Assembly (NCBI RefSeq): GCF_030499515.1
Contig: NZ_JASTWJ010000001.1
Span: 4,506,001-4,570,000 of the forward strand
DNA length: 64,000 nt
Source: Streptomyces sp. DT2A-34
Lineage (GTDB): Bacteria; Actinomycetota; Actinomycetes; Streptomycetales; Streptomycetaceae
Direction of reading: 5' to 3'
Each line of letters opens with the position of its first letter. The stretch's first letter is position 1. Shown piece after piece: positions 17,273-25,975 of the stretch. Made by a program: the position numbers and the translations under genes. A model generated the notes under the pieces. It had not been told where the DNA came from. It did no database searches and saw nothing but the letters and a program-made list of their open reading frames with translations.

Positions 17273-17736
17273 TCGCCGGTTTGGGTAACCGGCGATCGTG
17301 GTCTATGTTGCGCTCGCGTCGTTCGCCGAGATGCGGTTCCCGGAGGATCGGGAAGGGGCGCGGAACAGTGTGCCGATCATGGCTTTGACGTGGGGTGTTG
17401 TGTTGTAGCTTCCTCGCCTGCGGCTCGTCAACGGCCTGCCGATGTGATGCTTCTGGCTCTGCAGTCCGGGCAACTATTTGGTCAACAGCGGATCGTGCCT
17501 TACGGTTTTGCTCCCGCCCGCCACCGAGCCCCATTTCTCGCGGCCTTTCTGCCGTGAGAGATTGCGCCGGATAGGGCTGGACTTGCGCGACTGGGGTGTG
17601 GCTATGTTGACGACACCCCCGGAAACGCAATCGCTTCCCGGCGCGCGTCCGCGCCAACACCCCCTCGAATCCCGCCCCGACCGACGGTGAGCCGTGATGT
17701 CCACGCACAGGCCACCGAGTGAGGACCGCCCCGCAC
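17273..17736. promoter_or_regulatory. Divergent control region between xre-xis-int and rep
   Basis: 464 bp with no convincing gene; open frames on both strands have poor codon bias. By position it should contain the promoters of the xre-xis-int and rep-mob transcripts, and possibly the replication origin. I saw no iterons. Confidence 0.45.
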
Positions 17737-18657
17737 TTGGCACGAATCCGCACCATCAAGCCCGAAGCCTTCGTCTCCGAGTCCCTGGCCGCGGTCTCCC
17801 TGACTGCCGAGCGCACCTTCCTCGGCCTACTCACACAGGCCGACGACCAGGGCCGCCACCGCGACCACGCCGCGATCATCGCCGGGCAGTTGTGGGTGCT
17901 GCGCCCCGAGCACGCCCCGTCCGATGTCGAGACGGACCTCGCCCAGCTCGCCGACGCCGGACTGCTCTGCCGCTACAAGGGGCCGGATCACAAGCGGTAC
18001 CTGCACCTCGTGACCTGGCACCAGCATCAGAAGATCAACCGGCCCAGCAAGAGCCGCCTCCCTGGCTGCCCGATTCACGACGCTTCGGTCGCTACCGCTC
18101 CCGCCATGAGCGCCGGTGTCGCGGAGTCCTCACTGCCGTCTCACGAAGTCTTCGGTGAGGGCTCCGGCGAGGCCCGTGAGTCCGCACTGAATCCGAGGCG
18201 TGATAGCGAAACCGCAGGTGAGGAGCGCGTCACGGAGTCCTCCATGACGGATCAGGGAGCGCTCTATGAAGCAGCAGTGACGTCTCACCGTCCGGATCTA
18301 GGACCTAGGACCGTGGATCTAGGAGATATCCCTTCGGGGGGCGCAAGCGCCCACGCGCCCGACACCGTCTCAGCCAAGCAGCTCCTTGGCGAGTACGTCG
18401 CCGCTTGCAATCACCGCCCGCCGGGTGCCTTCCTGAACCATCTCGGCGGTCAGGTGCGCAAGCTGCTCGACGAGGGCATCGCTCCCGCCCACCTCCGGGC
18501 CGCCCTCGAACGCCACCGGGTCAAGGGCCTGTCCCCGGGCGTCCTGCCCAGCCTGGTCCACGAGGTCATGAACGCCGCATCCTCTGCCCCGCCCGCCGCC
18601 CACCGGGCGTGGACGAACCCCACCGACGTCGTCGCCGCCTACGGAGATGAGCTCTGA
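17737..18657 (+). CDS. Replication-initiation-type winged-helix protein
   Basis: TTG at 17737 gives the family's typical opening MARIRTIKPEAF; GAGGA lies 11 bases upstream (a GTG at 17719 would add six residues). 306 aa. The N-terminal 115 residues form a winged helix (FLGLLTQADDQGR, then RYLHLVTWHQHQKINRPSKS) shared with phage and element Rep/DnaD-like proteins. A long acidic, low-complexity linker with lower GC follows, then a DnaD-like C-terminal helical part (LLDEGIAPAHLRAALERH). Its stop overlaps the start of the DnaC-like gene. Together they likely load a helicase for the excised form. Confidence 0.75.
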   Translation: MARIRTIKPEAFVSESLAAVSLTAERTFLGLLTQADDQGRHRDHAAIIAGQLWVLRPEHAPSDVETDLAQLADAGLLCRYKGPDHKRYLHLVTWHQHQKINRPSKSRLPGCPIHDASVATAPAMSAGVAESSLPSHEVFGEGSGEARESALNPRRDSETAGEERVTESSMTDQGALYEAAVTSHRPDLGPRTVDLGDIPSGGASAHAPDTVSAKQLLGEYVAACNHRPPGAFLNHLGGQVRKLLDEGIAPAHLRAALERHRVKGLSPGVLPSLVHEVMNAASSAPPAAHRAWTNPTDVVAAYGDEL

Positions 18658-19352
18658 CCGCCGCCCTCACCCGCGCACCCCAGCCCGTCGGCGCGATCAC
18701 CGACCGGCTCAACACGATCCTCGCCAACCGCGGCATCGACCTCACCACCGCTGCTGCACACGAGCCGGCGCCCGAGACGATCACCGCCCTGGAACTCGCC
18801 GACGCCCGCATCCCCGCCCGCTACCGCCGCGCCCTGGCCGACCACCCCCAGATCACCGCCTGGGCCGACCAGATCGCCCGCGCCGGACGCCCCGGCCCGA
18901 CCGGACCCGGCATCGCCGAAGGCCCATCGCTGCTGATCGCCGGCCCCACCGGCACCGGCAAGACCCACCAGGCATACGGCGCCGTCCGCGCCCTCCTCAC
19001 CCGAGGCGTCCGCCTGCGCTGGGAAGCCACCACCTCCGCCGACCTCCACGCGCGCCTCCGCCCCCGCGTCGGCCACGACGGCGAACGGGAGCTGCAGACG
19101 CTGGCCCGCTGCCCACTGCTGCTCCTGGACGACCTCGGCGCGGCCAAGACCAGCGAATGGACCGAGGAGCTCACCTATCGGCTCATCAACCACCGGTACG
19201 AGCACATGCTCCCCACCCTCATCACCACCAACCTCCCCACCGCCGAGCTCCGCACCGCCCTCGGCGACCGCGTCGCCTCCCGCCTCGCCGAAATGACCGA
19301 ACGCGTCATCCTCACCGGCCCCGACCGACGCCGCACCGCGCCCACTGCCTGA
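18654..19352 (+). CDS. DnaC/IstB-type AAA+ ATPase with CTG start
   Basis: An open frame of 232 codons without ATG, GTG or TTG near its beginning. CTG at 18654 overlaps the previous stop (CTGA) and has GGAG seven bases upstream, so CTG is the best start. Walker A GPTGTGKTHQA is near residue 105, Walker B LLLLDDLGAAK near 165, sensor 1 LITTNLP near 195, and an arginine motif in DRVASRLAEM. This is the helicase-loader class. It is placed directly after the Rep protein, so it likely acts with it. Not recognised by a standard start-codon scan. Confidence 0.85.
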   Translation: MTAALTRAPQPVGAITDRLNTILANRGIDLTTAAAHEPAPETITALELADARIPARYRRALADHPQITAWADQIARAGRPGPTGPGIAEGPSLLIAGPTGTGKTHQAYGAVRALLTRGVRLRWEATTSADLHARLRPRVGHDGERELQTLARCPLLLLDDLGAAKTSEWTEELTYRLINHRYEHMLPTLITTNLPTAELRTALGDRVASRLAEMTERVILTGPDRRRTAPTA

Positions 19353-19436
19353 ACGGCGCGCGCTTCCTCCTCACCGCCCAGCCCGTCCGCGCTTCCGCAT
19401 GCCCTCGAACACGCGGACCCCTTGGAGAACCTCTGC

Positions 19437-20768
19437 ATGACACCTGGCACCACCACACTCATCAACGCCAACGGCCTCGGCATGCCCGCCTTGCCGCACT
19501 GGCTCCCAGCGCCTGCAGCCATGGCCGCCCTGTTCGTCGTCGCGCTGTCCGCCGCATGGTCCCTGCAGCGGTACCTACGGAAGCGGAGCGCTGAACAGCG
19601 CCGTAGCACCGCCGCGATCCCGGTCGCCGCCATCGCCGCGATCGGCTGCACCGCCTACAGCGCGGACACAAGCTGGCGCTTCGCCGCCGACTACCTCGAC
19701 ATGGGCAGCACCATCGAGCGCGCCGCGATGTTCGCCGCCGCCGAACTCGCTCTGTTCGCCACCGCGCTCATGGCCCGGCAGAACCTCAACGGCCCGAAGC
19801 AGGCGCCCGGCGCGCCCGGCACCCTCACCTGGGTAATCACCGGCGTGCAGATCGTGCCTGCCTACGCCGAGTCCGGCCTGGTCGGCGGGACTGTGCGGGC
19901 CGTCGTCGGCCCGGTCCTGGCGGCCGTGCTCTGGCACCTCGCCATGGGCATCGAACTGCGCCACCGCAGCCCGCACGCCGACTCCCACAGCCTGACCGCC
20001 GTCCTCACCCGACAGGCACGCGAACGGCTGCTGGCTCGTCTGGGGATTACCGACCGGGACGCGGATGCCGCCCGGATTATCCGCGACCGCGCCCTCGACC
20101 GGGCCGTCACCCTGATCCTCCGGGCAGAGATCATGCCGCCCGACAAGCGCACCAAGTGGCGAGGCCGGCGCCTCACTCGTCGCCTGCACCAGGCGCTGGA
20201 GCAGGCCGATGTCGACCGCGATGAACGCCAGGACGAGCTGCTGCTGCGCAAGCTCGCCACCCGCCAACAGGTCTCTGCCCTGGCCTCCAAGCCATTGCCC
20301 GCGCGGTGGCCCGAACCCGCCGCGCGTACGAGGGGCGGCTCCGCGACGGCCCGCCCGCGGGCCACGGCAAGAGAGCGGACAGAAATTTCGGGCCGCCCGC
20401 CCTCCAAGGTCGCGGGCGATGACGTCGCCGACCGGGCAGCCCGTCCCCAGCCCGAAAACCGCCCGCGACAGCCCGTCCACACCACCGTCGGCCCGGAACG
20501 AGAACCGGGCGATGAACTGCCGGGCAGCGACCAAAGCCCAGCCTGGCGGGCGGAGTCGAAGCGCCCAGCCTCCAAACCCCGCGCGACACAGGACCTCCTC
20601 AACAAGTACGCCCGTGACCTCTACCGCGAGCACGGCCGTCTCTCCCGTGACCTGCTGGAGGAAGCCGTGCGCAAGGACGGCTACAGCGTGGCCAGCGACA
20701 CCGCCGGCGAGGTGGTCCGCACCGTCAAGGCCGAGCTGCCGACGGCGCCCGTCGGCCACCCGCACTGA
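19437..20768 (+). CDS. DUF2637/SpdB-like membrane protein
   Basis: ATG at 19437 with GGAGA eight bases upstream; 443 aa. Four hydrophobic helices are visible (about residues 25-45, 65-85, 100-118, 135-175), followed by a conserved segment after the membrane part (RQARERLLARLGITDRDADA) seen in Streptomyces spread/transfer proteins. A long disordered Pro/Arg-rich region (about 290-390) and a C-terminal helical unit (LLNKYARDLYREHGRLSRDL) complete it. It sits between the replication genes and mobC-relaxase. A role in spreading the element within the mycelium is an inference from the family. Confidence 0.7.
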   Translation: MTPGTTTLINANGLGMPALPHWLPAPAAMAALFVVALSAAWSLQRYLRKRSAEQRRSTAAIPVAAIAAIGCTAYSADTSWRFAADYLDMGSTIERAAMFAAAELALFATALMARQNLNGPKQAPGAPGTLTWVITGVQIVPAYAESGLVGGTVRAVVGPVLAAVLWHLAMGIELRHRSPHADSHSLTAVLTRQARERLLARLGITDRDADAARIIRDRALDRAVTLILRAEIMPPDKRTKWRGRRLTRRLHQALEQADVDRDERQDELLLRKLATRQQVSALASKPLPARWPEPAARTRGGSATARPRATARERTEISGRPPSKVAGDDVADRAARPQPENRPRQPVHTTVGPEREPGDELPGSDQSPAWRAESKRPASKPRATQDLLNKYARDLYREHGRLSRDLLEEAVRKDGYSVASDTAGEVVRTVKAELPTAPVGHPH

Positions 20769-20800
20769 GACCACCCCCAACGCCCAAGGGAAACCACTCA

Positions 20801-21439
20801 ATGCACGACTCGCACAACGAACTCCCCACTCCCCAGGAGGAGATGATCACCGGCCTCGACAGCGCAGCAAGCAATGGCGATGGACCGTCCATAGGCCGGT
20901 CCATCGCGGACTCCTCCGCCCCGGGGGTGGCGGAGGAGCAGCTCCGGCACGAGGGCGTGCCGGAGCAGGAGCGGGTGGGTGCCGGCGAGCAGCCGCGCGA
21001 TCCCTCCGTTGGGGCCACGCAGCGTGCGCCGTACCGCCGCGCGAACCTCGATGCGCAGCGTTCCGAGCACGTCACCGCGCGCTTCGCACCGCACGAGAAG
21101 CACGACATCCAGTCGTCGGCGAAGACTGTTCACGTGACCATGGCCCGCTATATTGCCGACGCCACCATGGCCCGCGTCCGCGGTGAGATCACCGTCGCTG
21201 CCGAGCGCACGGTCTACGACGATGCGGTCGACGAGCTCGCCGCTATGCGGACGCAGATCGCCCGGATCGGCAACAACGTCAACCAGATCGCCCGCCGCCT
21301 CAATGCGGACGGCGATCCACACCCTGTGGACGCCGCGATCCTTCACCGGGCGGATCGTCTGCTCACCACCGCCCACGACACAGTCCGGGCGATCGACGAC
21401 GCCGCCTTCCGGGCAGCCGGGCAGAAGTGGGCGGTCTGA
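20801..21439 (+). CDS. mobC: MobC-like relaxosome accessory protein
   Basis: 212 aa. The N-terminal 85 residues are acidic and poorly conserved. The rest has a ribbon-helix-helix-like part (KTVHVTMARYIADATMARV) and the MobC signature AAMRTQIARIGNNVNQIARRLN. The relaxase gene starts one base after its stop, so the pair is translationally coupled. MobC proteins help the relaxase open DNA at oriT, which is probably just upstream. Confidence 0.85.
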   Translation: MHDSHNELPTPQEEMITGLDSAASNGDGPSIGRSIADSSAPGVAEEQLRHEGVPEQERVGAGEQPRDPSVGATQRAPYRRANLDAQRSEHVTARFAPHEKHDIQSSAKTVHVTMARYIADATMARVRGEITVAAERTVYDDAVDELAAMRTQIARIGNNVNQIARRLNADGDPHPVDAAILHRADRLLTTAHDTVRAIDDAAFRAAGQKWAV

Positions 21440-21440
21440 G

Positions 21441-23138
21441 GTGATCGCGAACATCGTCAAGCCGGGCAACAACACGTACGGCGTGCTGGCCTACCTCTTC
21501 GACAAAGGCCGCGCCAACGAACACACCGACCAGCACATCGTCGCCTCCTGGGACGACTTCGTCCCCGACCCCGGACCCTGGGATAGCCCTGGCCACAAAC
21601 AACGGCTCGGCCAGCTCACCCAGGCCCTAGATCTACGGGTCAAGCAAGCCGGCGACAAGGCACCTGAGGGACACGTGTGGCACTGCTCGATCCGCGCCGC
21701 GCCCGAGGACCGCACCCTCACCGACGCCGAGTGGGCCACCATCGCCCGGCGCGTGCTGCACGCGACCGGCATCGCACCCGATGGCGATCCGGACGGCTGC
21801 CGGTGGGTTGCTGTGCGTCACGCGGAGGACCACATCCACATCGTCGCCACCAAGGTGCGCGGTGATCTGCGCCCGCCGCGGAACTGGAACGACTACCACC
21901 GCGCCATGAACGAACTCAGAGCCGTCGAGGAAGACTTCGGCCTCACCCGGGTTGCACGTGGTCCCGAAGCTGCTGCTGGCACCTCGGCGGCAAAGCGCTC
22001 CACCCGGGCCGAGGAGGAGAAAGCCAAGCGGCAGGGCCACGACAAGACCGCGCGTGAGCGGCTGCGGCACGCCGTGCGTACCGCGCTGTCCCACGCGAAG
22101 GATCTGGATGAGTTCTTCAACCTGCTCGCCGATGCCGGCCTTCAGGTCGAGACCCGCACCCTGCCCTCAGGTGACCTTCAGGGCTACAAGGTCGCCCTGC
22201 CCGACGCCGGCACGCCCATCTGGTTCTCCGGCTCCAGCCTCGCCACCGACCTGTCCCTCCCCCAGGTCCGACAGCGCCTTGCCGCCTCCGAGGCACAGCC
22301 CACCGCAGCCTCATCAGCTCGCCCTCACCGCCCCAGCCCGTGGCACGTGGCCACCGCTGCCGCCGAACGTATCCCCCACCACCTCGCCCGCGCCGACGAC
22401 GGCGCCGTCCAAGCCCACCTGACCGTCTTCGGCGAAGTCCTCTACGCGCTGCCCGCCCATGCTCCTGTCCGGCTCCAGGCCGAACTCCACCGTGCGGCTG
22501 CCGCCTTCGAACACGCCGCCCACACCCGCGCCCGCGCCGACCACCAGCACGCCCGCGCACTGCGGGGCGCGCTGAAGGCCATGCGCTACCAGCCCGCGGA
22601 CCACACCGGGCTGGCCATGCTCTTGGACGCCGCGATCCTCGTCGTCCTCGCAGTCCAGCGCCACAGCGCACTGCACCACCACGACCGGCAGGTGGCCGCC
22701 GCCCGTCAGACGCTCACGCACCTGCAAGCCGCCTACGACCAGATAGCCCCCGCCAGCCTCGCCGCACTCGCCAGGCACAGTCCCTCCGACAACACGGTGC
22801 ACCGGTACGTCCGCACCCTGCACGAGGTCCTGCCCCGCCACGCCGAACAGATCCTCACCGAAAACGCTTGGCCCGCCCTCACCGCCACCCTCGCCGCCGC
22901 CGAAGCCGCTGGCCACAACCCGGCCACCGTCCTCCAGCAGGCAGCCCAGCACCGCCCCTTGGACGACGCCAAGTCAGCATCCGAAGTCCTCGTGTGGCGC
23001 ATCCAACGCCTCGGCGACCGGCGCGCACCCGGCCCCGGCGCACGAACCGCGCAGGCCCGCCGCCTTCGCACTCAGACCGATTCTGGTCTCCCGGGCGCCT
23101 ACACGCCGCCCACATCCCGCCCCGGACAGTCCCGCTGA
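21441..23138 (+). CDS. Relaxase (MobA/VirD2 type)
   Basis: GTG at 21441 directly after the mobC stop; 565 aa. The N-terminal relaxase domain shows a possible catalytic Tyr near the N terminus (NNTYGVLAYLF), the phrase GHVWHCSIRA, and the metal-binding triad RHAEDHIHIVATKV. The long C-terminal two thirds is Ala/His-rich and helical, without a visible helicase or primase motif. It would nick oriT and lead the strand during mobilization. No coupling or DNA-translocase protein is seen nearby, so transfer probably relies on another element's machinery. Confidence 0.88.
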   Translation: MIANIVKPGNNTYGVLAYLFDKGRANEHTDQHIVASWDDFVPDPGPWDSPGHKQRLGQLTQALDLRVKQAGDKAPEGHVWHCSIRAAPEDRTLTDAEWATIARRVLHATGIAPDGDPDGCRWVAVRHAEDHIHIVATKVRGDLRPPRNWNDYHRAMNELRAVEEDFGLTRVARGPEAAAGTSAAKRSTRAEEEKAKRQGHDKTARERLRHAVRTALSHAKDLDEFFNLLADAGLQVETRTLPSGDLQGYKVALPDAGTPIWFSGSSLATDLSLPQVRQRLAASEAQPTAASSARPHRPSPWHVATAAAERIPHHLARADDGAVQAHLTVFGEVLYALPAHAPVRLQAELHRAAAAFEHAAHTRARADHQHARALRGALKAMRYQPADHTGLAMLLDAAILVVLAVQRHSALHHHDRQVAAARQTLTHLQAAYDQIAPASLAALARHSPSDNTVHRYVRTLHEVLPRHAEQILTENAWPALTATLAAAEAAGHNPATVLQQAAQHRPLDDAKSASEVLVWRIQRLGDRRAPGPGARTAQARRLRTQTDSGLPGAYTPPTSRPGQSR

Positions 23139-23222
23139 GCAGGACCCCCTGGAGCGGAGGCGACGAGGCACGACACCACGCGCAGCCACGGACCGATACG
23201 CAGCGACGGATCGTCGCTGTCC

Positions 23223-23247
23223 ATCCCCGGTTACCGAAACCGGGGAT
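23223..23247. terminator. 10-bp hairpin downstream of relaxase
   Basis: ATCCCCGGTT (23223-23232) pairs with AACCGGGGAT (23238-23247) around a 5-nt loop. It lies 85 bp after the relaxase stop and before the next ribosome binding site; a terminator or processing site is the simplest reading. Confidence 0.5.
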
Positions 23248-23302
23248 TCTCCGGACCCTATGTGTTGCCCAACCGCCCCACCCCTCAACAAGGAGCACCC
23301 GC

Positions 23303-23683
23303 ATCCCCCTCATCGAACCCCGCCGACACGTCGTCGCCCAGCTGTGCGGCGCGTACTTCAAGTACTACTTCGGCACCAAGACCTGGTCCCACCACGATGG
23401 AGGCCCCTTCACCAAGGCGGAACAGGCCGCCGCCCTCGCGCCCACCATCGACGAGGTCAAAGAGGCGAAGGAGCAGATAGGCCGGTACCACGAGTACCTG
23501 CAGACCTGGCTCGAAGCCCCCGAGGTCCTGGACCGCTTCCTCACCTCCTTCCTGGACCAGCTCGACGAGAAGTCCTTTGGCAACGCCATCGACATCATGA
23601 ACGAGAACGAGCGGTTGAAGCTCCAGCGGCTGGTCAACGCGGCGGCCGAACCCGTCCGTCCGTTCACCCCGTACACCTTCTGA
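23303..23683 (+). CDS. Hypothetical helical protein with apparent ATC start
   Basis: The frame encodes a compact, well-biased 126-aa protein beginning IPLIEPRRHVVAQLCGAYFK and ending RPFTPYTF. There is no ATG/GTG/TTG near its beginning, but AAGGAG at 23290-23295 lies seven bases before ATC at 23303. Either ATC is the start, or a mutation changed the original start codon. The sequence is Asp/Glu/Lys-rich and helical, with a Trp- and Tyr-rich N-terminal part. No family recognised. It is the last + strand gene of the mobilization segment. Confidence 0.55.
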   Translation: MPLIEPRRHVVAQLCGAYFKYYFGTKTWSHHDGGPFTKAEQAAALAPTIDEVKEAKEQIGRYHEYLQTWLEAPEVLDRFLTSFLDQLDEKSFGNAIDIMNENERLKLQRLVNAAAEPVRPFTPYTF

Positions 23684-23714
23684 CAAACGGCGGCCCCCTT
23701 CGCGTCTCCCGGAG

Positions 23715-24345
23715 TCACCGTGTGCGCTGTACTTTGTCAACGGCCTGCGCCAGGTGCGCGTCAACAAGGCCCGGCGAGCCGGAAACGATCACCAGCACGT
23801 TGGCGATGCGGATCGCCGTCTGCTGGACAACGCTGCGCTGCGGGCCGACGGAGTAGGTGAGCAGCTGGCTCCACTGCTCGTCGCCGAGAGGCGGCGCGGC
23901 CATCCGCTCCGTGCCCATGTCGACGGAGGCGCTGCCGACGAGGATCTGGTACGTGGGGCAGGAGATCATCGCGTCGAAGATCCGGCTCACGCCCCTGGAG
24001 AGCTTCGCGGCGGTGTCACCGTACAGCTCCTCGGCCACCTCCGAGTCGCTGCCGCCCGTATAGGTGAAGGACGCCTTCGCCTTGCGGGGGGACCGCGTCG
24101 TCGATGACGAGCGGATGCAGCCAGCGCATCATCATTCCCTCGACGTCCTGCCGGGACAGTGCCCGCAGATCGGCTGGCGGGAAGTCCGGCCCGATGGTCT
24201 CCGAGGCCGATCTGGTCGGCGTTGACGCGTCGGCCCGGACAGAGTCGAACGGCAGAAGCTCTTGTGCGTGTATCTTCAGCAGCGCGAACGCCTCACGTTG
24301 GGTCTCACGGAACTCGCGGTCTGCGCGAGCACGTCGTCGGAACAT
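23715..24345 (-). pseudogene. Frameshifted hypothetical gene
   Basis: Two adjacent minus-strand frames together give one plausible protein of about 210 aa. The first half starts MFRRRARADREFRETQREAF at 24345 (GGAG five bases upstream) and runs to HPLVIDDAVPP. The second continues as PRKAKASFTYTGGSDSEVAEE to the stop at 23715. The switch falls at a run of six G (six C in coding sense) near 24088-24093, where loss of one base would restore the frame. The C-terminal half has ISCPTYQILVG and IRIANVLVIVSGS, loosely like secreted sensor domains. Either a genuine slippage mutation or a homopolymer sequencing error. Confidence 0.55.
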
Positions 24346-24446
24346 ACGGTCTCCATCTCTGTCATCTGACGGGCACAGGGGAACGAACCTGCAGCTCAAG
24401 GCAATTGGCGACGAACACCACAACAAGCGCTGCAGGGCGCGGATCG

Positions 24447-25145
24447 TCAGCTGCGGCGGACGACGTTGAGCCGGCCCTCTGCGCTCTTGGGCACGGTGCG
24501 GCGGGGCACCGGGACCGGTGAGGAGAGCGAGAAGGCGAATGCCGCGACCAGGTCATGGGGGACGCTGGCACTGAAGCTGGCGCACCACAGATATGGAGCG
24601 CCGAGAACGGGTTCCGCCCACGCCTGCCACCCCATCAAGTCAGGGTGCGGATCCGCGTCCTGGACAAGCGGCGGCTGCAGTCCCAGGGAGACGGTGGCGG
24701 AGAACCCGGGGTCCATGGCGGTGGTGTGGGGGCAGTCCACGTCACGGATCCAGCCTTGGGCACCGACTGCGTTGAGGACCGTCTCGGGCCCTTCGAAGCC
24801 AGCGTCCGGCACCTCACGGGCTTCGAGCGCGACAATGAGATCAGCGAGCGCCTCGTACGGGACGCCGGCAGTGAAGTACGCGTTCCACTCCGTCATCGCG
24901 GAGGCAGCATGCGGGCGGGCACTCAGTTGCCAAGCAACGGGCAGTCCGCCCAGCTCGAACGGGTAGGCCGCGAGGATCCACTCGGCGCCGCGCAGCCCGT
25001 CCGGGCTCACATACAGCAGGGTGTGGCGGGAGGTGGGCCACATGCGCCAGCCGAGGCCGGTCAGGGTGTCGCCGATCCGCTCGGCGAGCGCGCCGTCGTC
25101 ACCGGCCAGGTGGCGCGGAGTGACCCAGTACATCGGGTCTGGCAA
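24447..25145 (-). CDS. DUF317 protein
   Basis: 232 aa from TTG 25145 (ATG at 25133 is an alternative). The sequence VTPRHLAGDDGALAERIGD, then the repeated small-domain pattern with WxxF/W pairs and PYLWCASFSASVPHDLVAAF, matches DUF317, a Streptomyces-enriched family often found beside integrated elements and of unknown function. It follows the frameshifted gene in the same direction. I take it as the approximate right end of the mobilizable element. Confidence 0.75.
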   Translation of the reverse strand: MPDPMYWVTPRHLAGDDGALAERIGDTLTGLGWRMWPTSRHTLLYVSPDGLRGAEWILAAYPFELGGLPVAWQLSARPHAASAMTEWNAYFTAGVPYEALADLIVALEAREVPDAGFEGPETVLNAVGAQGWIRDVDCPHTTAMDPGFSATVSLGLQPPLVQDADPHPDLMGWQAWAEPVLGAPYLWCASFSASVPHDLVAAFAFSLSSPVPVPRRTVPKSAEGRLNVVRRS

Positions 25146-25437
25146 GTCGGAACGAGTAGGGTCACCGGGGTGGTGCGGGTGCAGGGGCGCCTCCTTGGGC
25201 TCGGACGTCAGTTCTTCCGGCAGGCGTTGTACGTTGACATGCCGTGCCGCAGCGCACCAGTCCTTTCAGGATCTTTCCTGTCTGCCCCCGGCGAACTGGT
25301 GTCTGTTGTCAACGGAGCCAGCCGCTTTGTCATCCAACCCAGTCGACTCACGGTGATCTCTCGGTGTCGCCGCACTGGACACCGCCGCCATGCCGTTACG
25401 CGTGAGCTGCACGCTCTCGGATGGGACACTTGGTCAC

Positions 25438-25794
25438 ATGAAAGAGGTGCGCTGCGAGCGATGCGACAACATCATCGGCATGGGGTGCGCCTGCCCTCCT
25501 GATGGCAGCGTGCCCAAGGCGCACCCGGAGGAAAGGTGTGTTCGACAGGAGTGGCGGCGGTTCCCCGGCAACGCCATCTTGATCAAACAGAATGGTAAGG
25601 CGCACGTTGCAGGCGCCTGCGATCACATGACAGAAGACGAGGTGCGGCCTCCGAAGTGGGGTTGGATTCTCGATCCGTCCCCCGGAGATTGGGGCCGTAT
25701 CAGCGAGAGCAGCCCAGCCATCGCCACTGAGGGGAACGCGCAGCTGCGGGCGACGAGCCGGTGCATGACGTGCATGGGGACTCTCGGCGGCTGA
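25438..25794 (+). CDS. Hypothetical Cys-rich protein (118 aa)
   Basis: ATG at 25438, chosen over an upstream in-frame ATG at 25390 because the residues from MKEVRCERCDNI look domain-like. CERCDN, GCAC, the later VAGACDH and CMTCMG suggest metal binding. Base composition is lower in GC than the neighbours. No family recognised; a short element-associated gene between the DUF317 gene and the next cluster. Confidence 0.5.
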   Translation: MKEVRCERCDNIIGMGCACPPDGSVPKAHPEERCVRQEWRRFPGNAILIKQNGKAHVAGACDHMTEDEVRPPKWGWILDPSPGDWGRISESSPAIATEGNAQLRATSRCMTCMGTLGG

Positions 25795-25975
25795 TGAGCT
25801 GCAGGGCGTGCTGTGCTGTGGGATAGCTGACCAGAGGACCGACGGCTTGCCGTCGGCCCTCGTTCATTTCGTGGTTCTGGGCACGCCGGATGCGGCACGA
25901 CTCGGTTCGATTGGAACAACTGGCGAAGGACAGATTTGCCCCGGTAAGCGGACTCGACTCACTGGAGGTCTTCCT

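Larger units (their letters stand above)
11216..25145. mobile_element. Integrated mobilizable element in tRNA-Pro
   Basis: From the tRNA-Pro 3' end the sequence switches from core genes to a mobile set: integrase, excisionase, XRE regulator, Rep, DnaC-like ATPase, Spd-like membrane protein, MobC and relaxase, ending around a DUF317 gene. No FtsK/TraB-type translocase was seen, which favours a mobilizable over a self-transmissible element. The right boundary is approximate: no second copy of the tRNA 3' end was found by eye. The island content to the right may belong to this element or to nested insertions. Confidence 0.65.
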
